A stretch of DNA of 14,456 nucleotides from JBKQHQ01 sp052148715 (GTDB taxonomy: Bacteria > Pseudomonadota > Alphaproteobacteria > Rhizobiales > Xanthobacteraceae). Position numbers and translations under genes: made by a program. Positions within the stretch are counted from its first letter, which is position 1, and each line of letters begins with the position of its first letter. Positions 1-5,893 of this stretch are shown piece by piece. The notes under the pieces are model-generated. The model ran no database searches and had not been told where the DNA came from. It saw only the letters and a list, made by a program, of their open reading frames with translations. Location of the stretch: contig JBKQHQ010000269.1 in the NCBI GenBank assembly GCA_052148715.1, positions 1-14,456 on the forward strand, given 5' to 3'.

Positions 1-760
1 CCTCCTCGAAGGCCCTCAGGGTTACGTCCTGAGCGTCGCCGTCGCCGACATCGCCGGAAAGCACGTCGTCGTCTCCGGCAGCTATGACAAAACCATCCGC
101 GTCTTCGGCCTCGCCTCGGGCCAACAGATCGCCCTCCTCGAAGGCCATCAGGGTTACGTGTTGAGCGTCGCCGTCGCCGAGATCGCCGGAAAGCACATCG
201 TTGTCTCCGGCAGCTATGACAAAACCATCCGCGGCTTCGACCTCACTTCGGGCCAACAGATCGCCCTCCTCGAAGGCCACCAGGATTACGTCAGGAGCGT
301 CGCCGTCGCCGACATCGCCGGAAAGCACGTCGTCGTCTCCGGCAGCTCTGACAAAACCATCCGCGTTTTCGGCCTCGCCTCAGGCCAACAGATCGCCCTC
401 CTCGAAGGCCATCAGGGTTCCGTCACCAGCGTCGCCGTCGCCGACATCGCCGGAAAGCCTGTCGTCGTCTCCGGCAGCTCCGACAAAACCATCCGCGTCT
501 TCGACCTCGCCTCAGGCCAACAGATAGCCCTCCTCGAAGGCCATCAGGATTCCGTCAGGAGCGTCGCCGTCGCCGAGATCGCCGGAAAGCACGTCGTCGT
601 CTCCGGCAGCTATGACAAAACCATCCGCGTCTTCGACCTCGCCTCGGGCCAACAGATCGCCCTCCTCGAAGGCCATCAGGATTACGTCGACAGCGTCGCC
701 GTCGCCGAGATCGCCGGAAAGCACGTCGTCGTCTCCGGCAGCTATGACAACACCATCCGC
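1..760 (+). repeat. Tandem 132-bp coding repeats (WD40 blades), about 5.8 copies visible
   Basis: The segment GCCCTCCTCGAAGGCC starts at 131, 263, 395, 527 and 659, an exact 132-bp period; the first copy is cut by the window edge and the last decays after about 760. Copies are nearly identical even at third codon positions. Most differences fall in a few codons: the G/D, Y/S and L/R/T/D positions just after GHQ, and the Y/S position in SGSxD. This pattern points to recent duplication or ongoing gene conversion among units. Confidence 0.95.
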
Positions 761-1120
761 AGCTGGCGCTTGACGCCGCGAGGCCTCAAGGTCGCGGAAA
801 AGCTCTGCATCGTCCCCGGCACCGGATCGGTCATTGCCTTGAAACCAGACGGTGCCGGCGGCGACCTGCTCGTGCACGCCTCGCCTGATGCCTGGCGGGA
901 CTTCGCCGCCGAATATCACGACGGCGACTCGGTGCAGATGACGGATATCGAGGACATGCCGCGCGCAGAGAGCCAATCGGCATTGCCCCCACCAAGTCCG
1001 CAGCCTCTCCGCGCCGATGAAGGCGGAAGCACTCCTCCGGCATCGCCGCGACTAGCGCCGAAGCCAGCACTGCGGCCTGCCCGTCGATCCCTTCACCACT
1101 CGGGTCGCCGCCCGCCTTGA
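2..1120 (+). CDS. WD40-repeat beta-propeller protein, 5' end outside window
   Basis: The frame is open from the first bases of the window to a TGA at 1118-1120, so this is the C-terminal 372 codons of a larger gene; a GTG at 158 is internal to a repeat and not a start. Six 44-residue units are visible, each following the pattern LLEGHQxxVxSVAVA(D/E)IAGKxVVVSGSxDKTIRVF(D/G)LASGQQIA. The GH, the SGSxD and the TIR(V)x(D) segments are the classic WD40 blade marks, but the usual Trp of the WD pair is Phe in most blades; only the last has Trp (RSWRL). After the last blade come about 65 residues of ordinary sequence and then a Pro/Arg-rich tail (PPPSPQPLR to the end). Such C-terminal propellers are binding modules, often attached to an N-terminal signalling or NTPase domain, which cannot be seen here. 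Function is therefore unknown. The last 45 residues are low complexity and may be a recent read-through end. Confidence 0.85.
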   Translation, partial: LLEGPQGYVLSVAVADIAGKHVVVSGSYDKTIRVFGLASGQQIALLEGHQGYVLSVAVAEIAGKHIVVSGSYDKTIRGFDLTSGQQIALLEGHQDYVRSVAVADIAGKHVVVSGSSDKTIRVFGLASGQQIALLEGHQGSVTSVAVADIAGKPVVVSGSSDKTIRVFDLASGQQIALLEGHQDSVRSVAVAEIAGKHVVVSGSYDKTIRVFDLASGQQIALLEGHQDYVDSVAVAEIAGKHVVVSGSYDNTIRSWRLTPRGLKVAEKLCIVPGTGSVIALKPDGAGGDLLVHASPDAWRDFAAEYHDGDSVQMTDIEDMPRAESQSALPPPSPQPLRADEGGSTPPASPRLAPKPALRPARRSLHHSGRRPP

Positions 1121-1225
1121 CGCGGCCCCATTGGCTCCCTACGTTCCGCGCGCTCTCGCAAGAGCTGTAACCACGATCATCCGCCGACCGGCCTTGGCGC
1201 CGGAGGCTCCCGCCCGACAGCGCGA

Positions 1226-1241
1226 TGCGCCCTCGGGCGCA
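1226..1241. other. Perfect short hairpin just before ffh
   Basis: TGCGCCC TC GGGCGCA forms a 7-bp perfect stem with a 2-nt loop, 16 nt upstream of the chosen ffh start and followed by AAAATGTGTTT. It could be the end of an upstream transcript or a structure in the ffh leader. The following T content is too low for a confident intrinsic terminator. The rest of the 1121-1257 gap shows no clear promoter. Confidence 0.35.
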
Positions 1242-1257
1242 AAATGTGTTTGGGCCC

Positions 1258-2835
1258 ATGTTCGACAGCCTGTCGGAACGACTGAGCGGGATTCTCGATC
1301 GCCTCACGCGGCGCGGCGCGCTGACCGAGGCCGATGTGGACGCAGCCCTGCGCGAGGTGCGGCGCGCGCTGCTCGAGGCCGATGTGGCGCTCGAGGTGGT
1401 GCGCGGATTCACCGACAAGGTGCGCGAGCGCGCGGTCGGCGCCACCGTGGTCAAGTCGGTGACGCCTGGGCAGATGGTCGTGAAAATCGTGCACGATCAG
1501 CTGATCGAGACGCTCGGCTCCGGCGCGGAGACCATCGACCTCAACGCGCCGCCGCCGGTTGCCATCATGATGGTCGGCCTGCAGGGCTCCGGCAAGACCA
1601 CGACCACCGCCAAGATCGGAAAGCGCCTCGCCGAGAAGGTCAAGCGCAAGGTGCTGATGGCCTCGCTCGACGTGAAGCGGCCGGCCGCCATGGAGCAGCT
1701 CGCCGTGCTCGGTCGCGATGTCGGCGTCGACACGCTGCCGGTGGTCGCGGGCCAGGCGCCGCCGCAGATCGCGCGCCGGGCGCTCGAGGCCGGACGGCTC
1801 GGCGGCTACGACGTGGTGCTGCTCGACACCGCCGGCCGCACCACGCTCGACGAAGCCATGATGGCGGAGGCCGCGGAGGTGAAACGCGCCGCCTCCCCGC
1901 ACGAGGTGCTGCTCGTCGCCGACGCGCTCACCGGCCAGGACGCGGTCAATCTCGCCCGCGCCTTCGACGAGCGCGTGGGCCTCACCGGCATCGTGCTCAC
2001 GCGGGTCGACGGCGACGGCCGCGGCGGCGCCGCCCTGTCGATGCGCGCGGTCACCGGCAAGCCGATCAAGCTCCTTGGCACCGGCGAGAAGATGGATGCG
2101 CTCGAGGACTTTCATCCCGCGCGCGTCGCCGACCGCATCCTCGGCATGGGCGACATCATCTCGCTGGTCGAGAAGGCGGCGGCGACCATCGATGCCGAGA
2201 AGGCGATGCGCACGGCGGAGCGCATGCGCAAGGGCGCGTTCGATCTGTCCGACCTGCGCGAGCAGCTCGAGCAGATGAGCCGGATGGGCGGCATCGGCGG
2301 GCTGATGGGCATGCTGCCCGGCATCGCCAAGATGAAAAATCAGATGGCTAACGCCAATCTCGACGACAAGTTGCTCAAGCGGCAGAAGGCGATCATCGAT
2401 TCGATGACGCCGCAGGAGCGGCGTAATCCGGACGTGCTCAAGGCGAGCCGCAAGAAGCGCATCGCCGCGGGCTCCGGCACCAAGGTCGAGGAGATCAACC
2501 GGCTCCTGAAAATGCACCGCACCATGGCCGACATGATGAAGGCGATGGGCGGCGCCAAGCGCGGACCGATGGCCGGCCTCGCCAACATGCTCGGCTTCGG
2601 CGGCGGCATGCCGAGCCCGGAAGAGATGGCAAAGCTCGCCGAGAAAATGCCCGGCGGGCTGCCGGGCGGATTTCCCGGAGGTGCGGGCGGCGCTCCTCCC
2701 GGCCTGCCGGGCCAGCCCCCGGGTCTTGCCGGCCTGCCGACAAAATTCCCCGGCAGTGCGGGCGGGCTGCCTGGCCTCGGCGCCGGCAAACTGCCCGGCC
2801 TCGGCGGTTTTCCCGGATTGGGGAAGAAGAAGTGA
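1258..2835 (+). CDS. ffh: Signal recognition particle protein Ffh (SRP54 GTPase)
   Basis: Ffh binds 4.5S RNA and signal sequences emerging from the ribosome and delivers them to FtsY at the inner membrane. The 525-residue product has an N domain (about 1-90), a G domain with P-loop GLQGSGKT at 107-114, DTAGR at 190-194 and TRVDGD at 248-253 (usually TKLDGD), and an M domain. The M domain carries the RNA-binding stretch SMTPQERRNP...SRKKRIAAGSG at about 382-407. From about residue 465 the tail is a Gly/Pro/Leu-rich, low-complexity segment ending GKKK, as in other Rhizobiales Ffh proteins. An in-frame ATG at 1225 would add 11 residues. I prefer 1258 because MFDSLSERLSGI is the conserved N-terminus, although no good Shine-Dalgarno precedes either start. 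It is the first gene of the ribosomal and tRNA-maturation block that follows. Confidence 0.97.
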   Translation: MFDSLSERLSGILDRLTRRGALTEADVDAALREVRRALLEADVALEVVRGFTDKVRERAVGATVVKSVTPGQMVVKIVHDQLIETLGSGAETIDLNAPPPVAIMMVGLQGSGKTTTTAKIGKRLAEKVKRKVLMASLDVKRPAAMEQLAVLGRDVGVDTLPVVAGQAPPQIARRALEAGRLGGYDVVLLDTAGRTTLDEAMMAEAAEVKRAASPHEVLLVADALTGQDAVNLARAFDERVGLTGIVLTRVDGDGRGGAALSMRAVTGKPIKLLGTGEKMDALEDFHPARVADRILGMGDIISLVEKAAATIDAEKAMRTAERMRKGAFDLSDLREQLEQMSRMGGIGGLMGMLPGIAKMKNQMANANLDDKLLKRQKAIIDSMTPQERRNPDVLKASRKKRIAAGSGTKVEEINRLLKMHRTMADMMKAMGGAKRGPMAGLANMLGFGGGMPSPEEMAKLAEKMPGGLPGGFPGGAGGAPPGLPGQPPGLAGLPTKFPGSAGGLPGLGAGKLPGLGGFPGLGKKK

Positions 2836-2855
2836 AAACGAATTCCATCGGCAAC

Positions 2856-3026
2856 GTAGGGTGGGCAAAGGCGGCCGGGGCGGTTCCGGGTAGGCCGGGC
2901 GCGCATCCCGCCGTGCCCACGCCGGCGCAGATCCCATTGCTACTTTGTCAAAGCCCGACCGCGTGGGCACGGCGGATCAAACGCCGTACGTCAAACAAAC
3001 GTCGGGGCCGCCTTTGCCCACCCTAC
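2856..3026. repeat. Nested palindromic element between ffh and rpsP
   Basis: The outer arms at 2856-2876 and 3006-3026 are a perfect 21-bp inverted repeat beginning GTAGGGTGGGCAAAG. Inside it, 2908-2922 and 2961-2975 are a second perfect inverted repeat (CCGCCGTGCCCACGC and its complement). The whole could fold into one long two-step hairpin of about 170 nt. The GTAGGGTGGGCAAAG end looks like a dispersed repeat I know from Bradyrhizobium-like genomes, so a small non-autonomous mobile or REP-like element is likely. I see no transposase and no convincing gene in the 2836-3072 gap. Confidence 0.85.
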
Positions 3027-3040
3027 AGCTTCTACAGCTT
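3023..3040. repeat. 9-bp perfect tandem duplication
   Basis: CTACAGCTT occurs twice in a row at 3023-3031 and 3032-3040, overlapping the right edge of the palindromic element. It may be a trace of insertion or slippage; it lies 33 nt before the rpsP start. Confidence 0.7.
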
Positions 3041-3072
3041 CGTGAAATTCAGATCGTGAGAGAGGAACCAAA

Positions 3073-3441
3073 ATGTCCCTGAAAATTCGGCTCGCACGCG
3101 CGGGCACCAAGAAGCGTCCGTTCTATCACGTGGTGGTCGCGGATTCGCGTTCCCCCCGCGACGGCCGCTTCATCGAGCGCCTCGGCTATTTCAACCCGCT
3201 GCTGCCGAAGGAGAAGACCGAGCGGCTGAGCCTCGACCTGGAGAAGGTCAAGGCCTGGATCGCCAAAGGCGCGCTGCCGACCGACCGCGTGCTGCGCTTC
3301 CTCGACGCCGCCGGCGTCATGAAGCGGGAAGCGCGCAAGAATCCGGAAAGGGCCATCCCGCGCAAGGAGCGCAAGGCGCAAGCCGAGGCCGCCAAGGCCG
3401 AGGCCGCCAAGCCCGCGGCGCCGGCGGCGCCCGCGAGCTGA
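3073..3441 (+). CDS. rpsP: 30S ribosomal protein S16
   Basis: S16 is an assembly protein of the 30S body. The N-terminus MSLKIRLARAGTKKRPFYHVVVADSRSPRDG and the RFIERLGYFNPL segment are diagnostic. At 122 residues it is longer than the roughly 80-residue enterobacterial form because of an Ala/Lys/Glu/Pro-rich tail from about residue 95, common in alphaproteobacteria and probably disordered. The start is supported by GAGAGAGGAACC just upstream of the ATG. It leads the rpsP-rimM-trmD group, with rimM 20 nt downstream. Confidence 0.98.
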   Translation: MSLKIRLARAGTKKRPFYHVVVADSRSPRDGRFIERLGYFNPLLPKEKTERLSLDLEKVKAWIAKGALPTDRVLRFLDAAGVMKREARKNPERAIPRKERKAQAEAAKAEAAKPAAPAAPAS

Positions 3442-3461
3442 AGCGGGCGCGGGGCTAGCGC

Positions 3462-3995
3462 GTGGCGGCGCGGATTTGCGTGGCGCAAATCGGTGCCGCG
3501 CATGGGCTGCGCGGGGAGGTTCGGCTGCACGCTTTCACCGAGGATCCGATGGCGATTGCGACCTACGGCCCGCTCGAGACCGAGGATGGATCGCGCTCGT
3601 TTGCCGTCGCGGCGTTGCGTCCGGCCAAGAGTCATCTGGTCGCGCGGCTCAACGGCATCAACGACCGCAATGCCGCGGACGCACTGCGCAACGTCAAGCT
3701 CTACGTCCCGCGCGAGCGGCTGCCACAGCCGCCGGACGAGGAAACATTCTACCATGCGGACCTGATCGGCCTCGCGGTCGAAGCTGCCGACGGTTTGTTG
3801 CTCGGCACCGTGGTGACCCTGCATAATTTCGGCGCCGGCGATCTGCTGGAGATCGCGCGCGCGAATACGGGCGCGACCGTGCTGCTGCCCTTCACCAAGG
3901 CGGTGGTGCCGGTGATCGATCTTGAGCGCGGCCGCCTGGTGGTGAACCCTCCGGACGGAGCGCTTGATGCCGCGGCCGCCGAGACGAGCCCGTGA
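3462..3995 (+). CDS. rimM: Ribosome maturation factor RimM
   Basis: RimM helps late 16S rRNA processing of the 30S head and binds S19. The 177-residue product has the N-terminal RimM domain (ICVAQIGAAHGLRGEVRL, about 5-22, through VKLYVPRERLP) and a C-terminal PRC-barrel (DLIGLAVEAADGLLLGTV, then LLPFTKAVVPVIDLERGRLVVNPP). The start is GTG at 3462; the conserved core begins within a few residues of it, so no large upstream extension is needed. It ends 3 nt before trmD, suggesting translational coupling. Confidence 0.97.
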   Translation: MAARICVAQIGAAHGLRGEVRLHAFTEDPMAIATYGPLETEDGSRSFAVAALRPAKSHLVARLNGINDRNAADALRNVKLYVPRERLPQPPDEETFYHADLIGLAVEAADGLLLGTVVTLHNFGAGDLLEIARANTGATVLLPFTKAVVPVIDLERGRLVVNPPDGALDAAAAETSP

Positions 3996-3998
3996 ACC

Positions 3999-4715
3999 AT
4001 GTGGCGCGCCACCGTGCTCACCATCTTTCCGGAGATGTTTCCGGGGCCGCTGGGGCTGAGCCTCGCCGGCAAGGCCAAGGCGGCGGGGTTTTGGTCGCTC
4101 GACACCGTCGACATCCGCGATCATGCGCGGGACAAGCACCGCAGCGTCGACGACACGCCGGCGGGCGGCGGGCCTGGCATGGTGATGAAGGCCGACGTGC
4201 TCGCCCGCGCCATCGACGCCGCCGCGGCTGACGACGCGCGGCCGCGCCTGCTGATGAGCCCACGCGGGCGGCCGCTCGATCAAGCCAAGATAGCATCGTT
4301 GGTGCAGGCGGGCGGCGTGGTGATCGTCTGCGGCCGCTTCGAGGGCGTCGACGAGCGCGTGATCGAAACCCGCGGACTTGAGGAGGTCTCGATCGGCGAC
4401 TATGTGCTCTCCGGCGGCGAAATCGCCGCCCTGGTCGTGATCGATGCCTGCGTGCGGCTCATTCCCGGCGTGATGGGCGAGGCGGGGTCGAGCGTCGAGG
4501 AGAGCTTCGCCGAGGGCTTACTCGAATACCCCCACTACACCCGGCCGCAGAGCTTCGAGGGCCGCCCGATTCCGGAAATCCTGCTGTCGGGCGATCACGC
4601 CAAGGTGGCCGACTGGCGGCGGGTACAGGCTGAATCGCTGACGCGGACGCGCCGGCCCGACTTGTGGGAAACCTACGCGGCAAGACGCGTCCACAAAAAG
4701 ACGACAGAAGGGTGA
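3999..4715 (+). CDS. trmD: tRNA (guanine-N1)-methyltransferase TrmD
   Basis: TrmD methylates G37 of tRNAs with S-adenosylmethionine, which prevents +1 frameshifting. The 238-residue product starts WRATVLTIFPEMFPGPL and has PAGGGPGMVMK and CGRFEGVDERVIE. The trefoil-knot SAM-binding segment EVSIGDYVLSGGEIAA is also present, all typical of SPOUT-class TrmD. The C-terminal part contains LLEYPHYTRPQSFEGRPIPE and the family's Arg/Lys-rich end. Its ATG lies 3 nt after the rimM stop. Its stop codon overlaps a candidate promoter for rplS. Confidence 0.98.
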   Translation: MWRATVLTIFPEMFPGPLGLSLAGKAKAAGFWSLDTVDIRDHARDKHRSVDDTPAGGGPGMVMKADVLARAIDAAAADDARPRLLMSPRGRPLDQAKIASLVQAGGVVIVCGRFEGVDERVIETRGLEEVSIGDYVLSGGEIAALVVIDACVRLIPGVMGEAGSSVEESFAEGLLEYPHYTRPQSFEGRPIPEILLSGDHAKVADWRRVQAESLTRTRRPDLWETYAARRVHKKTTEG

Positions 4716-4740
4716 CAAACGCGCCGCATTGGCGTATAGA
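4712..4740 (+). promoter_or_regulatory. Candidate sigma70-type promoter for rplS
   Basis: GTGACA (4712-4717), a 17-nt spacer and TATAGA (4735-4740) give a good -35/-10 pair. The -35 overlaps the trmD stop codon, and the -10 lies 66 nt before the rplS ATG. This would let L19 be made independently of the upstream genes. It is a sequence-only call. Confidence 0.5.
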
Positions 4741-4806
4741 GCGCGTTAATCCAGACAGGCTGACAAGACCGCGCGCCAAGGCGGGCGCCGCCGACGGAGA
4801 ATTCCC

Positions 4807-5226
4807 ATGAATTTGATCAAGACGCTCGAGCAAGAGCAGGTAGCGAAGCTTTCCGCCGGTAAAGACATCCCCGACTTTCAGCCGGGCGACACCGTGCTGG
4901 TCAACGTCAAGGTAGTCGAGGGCGAGCGCACGCGCGTCCAGGCCTACGAGGGCGTCTGCATCGGCCGCTCCGGATCGGGCCTCAACGAAAATTTTACCGT
5001 GCGAAAAATCTCGTACGGTGAGGGGGTCGAGCGCGTTTTTCCACTCTATTCGCCGATGATCGACTCGATCAAGCTGGTGCGCCGCGGCAAGGTGCGCCGC
5101 GCCAAGCTCTATTACTTGCGCGGTCTGCGCGGCAAGGCGGCCCGTATCGTCGAGCGCACCGATCGCCACGGCAAGACCGGCTCCGGCGCCAAAGACGCGA
5201 TCGAGCCGGCCGAGGCCGCGGAGTAG
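4807..5226 (+). CDS. rplS: 50S ribosomal protein L19
   Basis: L19 lies at the 30S-50S interface. The 139-residue product matches the family throughout: MNLIKTLEQEQ, the PGDTVLVNVKVVEGERTRVQAYEGVCI core, FTVRKISYGEGVERVFPLYSP and KLVRRGKVRRAKLYYLRGLRGKAARI. It then has a short charged tail (about 115 residues in E. coli). ACGGAGAATTCCC places a ribosome binding site just before the ATG. The 91-nt gap after trmD carries the candidate promoter; I could not identify an autoregulatory leader structure. Confidence 0.98.
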   Translation: MNLIKTLEQEQVAKLSAGKDIPDFQPGDTVLVNVKVVEGERTRVQAYEGVCIGRSGSGLNENFTVRKISYGEGVERVFPLYSPMIDSIKLVRRGKVRRAKLYYLRGLRGKAARIVERTDRHGKTGSGAKDAIEPAEAAE

Positions 5227-5237
5227 CCTCGACCGCT

Positions 5238-5314
5238 CATTCCGGCGCAAGCGGGAACCCAGCTTTTGCGGACGGTCCGTGGTTGTGCACTGGGTCCCCG
5301 CTTGCGCGGGGACG
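5238..5314. repeat. Imperfect inverted repeat between convergent rplS and VOC gene; possible two-way terminator
   Basis: Arms 5238-5262 and 5290-5314 pair at 21 of 25 positions around a 27-nt loop that itself contains CGGAC-G-GTCCG. Read as protein, the right arm gives the 'VPACAGT' string often seen in spurious ORF calls from dispersed repeats. It lies between two convergent genes, so it could end transcription from both sides, but there is no T-run. Confidence 0.7.
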
Positions 5315-5333
5315 AGCGGATTGGGCGAAGCTA

Positions 5334-5735
5334 TTACTTCTCGAGCGGCGCGTTCAGCATCCAACGGTGACCGTAAGGGTCCTGCAGCATCGCAAACCGG
5401 TCGCCCCAAAACATGTCGGCGGGCTCCATCGTGCCCTTGGCCCCCGCCGCGACCGCTTGTCTGAAGGTCCTGTCCACCTGACCCGGTTCGTCCAGGCCGA
5501 GCGCCACCGCGACCGCGGAGATCTGGCCGTCCCTAGGGGCGGACGCGCCGCCTTCCTCGGGAAATTCATCAGAAAGAAACAGGGAGGCCCCGCCGATCGT
5601 CAGGTACGCGTGCAGCACCCGCTTGCCGTCGTCGGCCGGCATGCGCATCTCCTCCTTGGCTCCAAAAGCCTTCTGATAGAAAGCGATGGCGCCGGCCGCG
5701 TCCCTGACGGTGAGATAGGGCGTAATCGCAGGCAT
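5334..5735 (-). CDS. VOC-fold (glyoxalase/PhnB-like) protein
   Basis: The 133-residue product starts MPAITPYLTVRDAAGAIAFYQKAFGA and ends FAMLQDPYGHRWMLNAP, the signature ends of the vicinal oxygen chelate superfamily, PhnB-like branch. These are small metal-binding or metal-independent dimers with very varied chemistry, so the substrate cannot be given. I start at 5735 rather than the upstream in-frame ATG at 5768 because GGAGGA sits 5 nt before it and homologues begin here. It converges on rplS and is divergent from leuC. Confidence 0.85.
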   Translation of the reverse strand: MPAITPYLTVRDAAGAIAFYQKAFGAKEEMRMPADDGKRVLHAYLTIGGASLFLSDEFPEEGGASAPRDGQISAVAVALGLDEPGQVDRTFRQAVAAGAKGTMEPADMFWGDRFAMLQDPYGHRWMLNAPLEK

Positions 5736-5766
5736 GGGTGTCCTCCAATCTCTGTGACGCATGATC

Positions 5767-5816
5767 ATGCCGGCAAACCGGCATCCACTTTGCGGAAACG
5801 TGCACTGTTACGTGCA
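5767..5816. other. Palindrome and 7-bp direct repeat in the VOC/leuC divergent gap
   Basis: ATGCCGG CAAA CCGGCAT (5767-5784) is a perfect hairpin, part of a GCATGATCATGCCGG...CCGGCATCCACTT stretch that resembles a dispersed Bradyrhizobium-like repeat. Just after it, ACGTGCA is repeated at 5798-5804 and 5810-5816, a 12-nt period. Either could be regulatory for leuC, but no known operator is recognised, and I see no convincing leuC promoter. Confidence 0.4.
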
Positions 5817-5893
5817 GCGATCCGGCGCTGCCGCCTTTTACCGGCAGGCCAGACCCGCTAAAGAGAAGCCAACACCGCCCCCATGACGGAACA

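Noticed and set aside
1..760. Regular spacing could suggest a CRISPR-like array.
   Set aside because: The period is 132 bp with no separate spacers, and the whole array is an open WD40 reading frame.
831..1454. Minus-strand frame with a fairly protein-like piece (AVLASALVAAMPEECFRLHRR) around 1000-1130.
   Set aside because: It is antisense to the WD40 tail and flanked by Arg-rich nonsense, with no start signal. It might be a decayed fragment but cannot be supported.
1177..2970. 597-codon open frame on the minus strand across ffh.
   Set aside because: It is antisense to ffh, His/Arg/Ala-rich as expected for a GC-rich shadow frame, and has no recognisable motif.
2832..3059. 75-codon + frame between ffh and rpsP.
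   Set aside because: It lies across the palindromic element and simply reads the repeat arms; no family likeness.
4741..4806. Ribosomal-protein leader structure before rplS.
   Set aside because: The GC-rich stretch gives only imperfect short stems and no known L19 leader motif.
4459..5409. 316-codon minus frame over trmD and rplS.
   Set aside because: Shadow of two clear genes; its 'VPAQAGTQ' string is the dispersed repeat read in frame.
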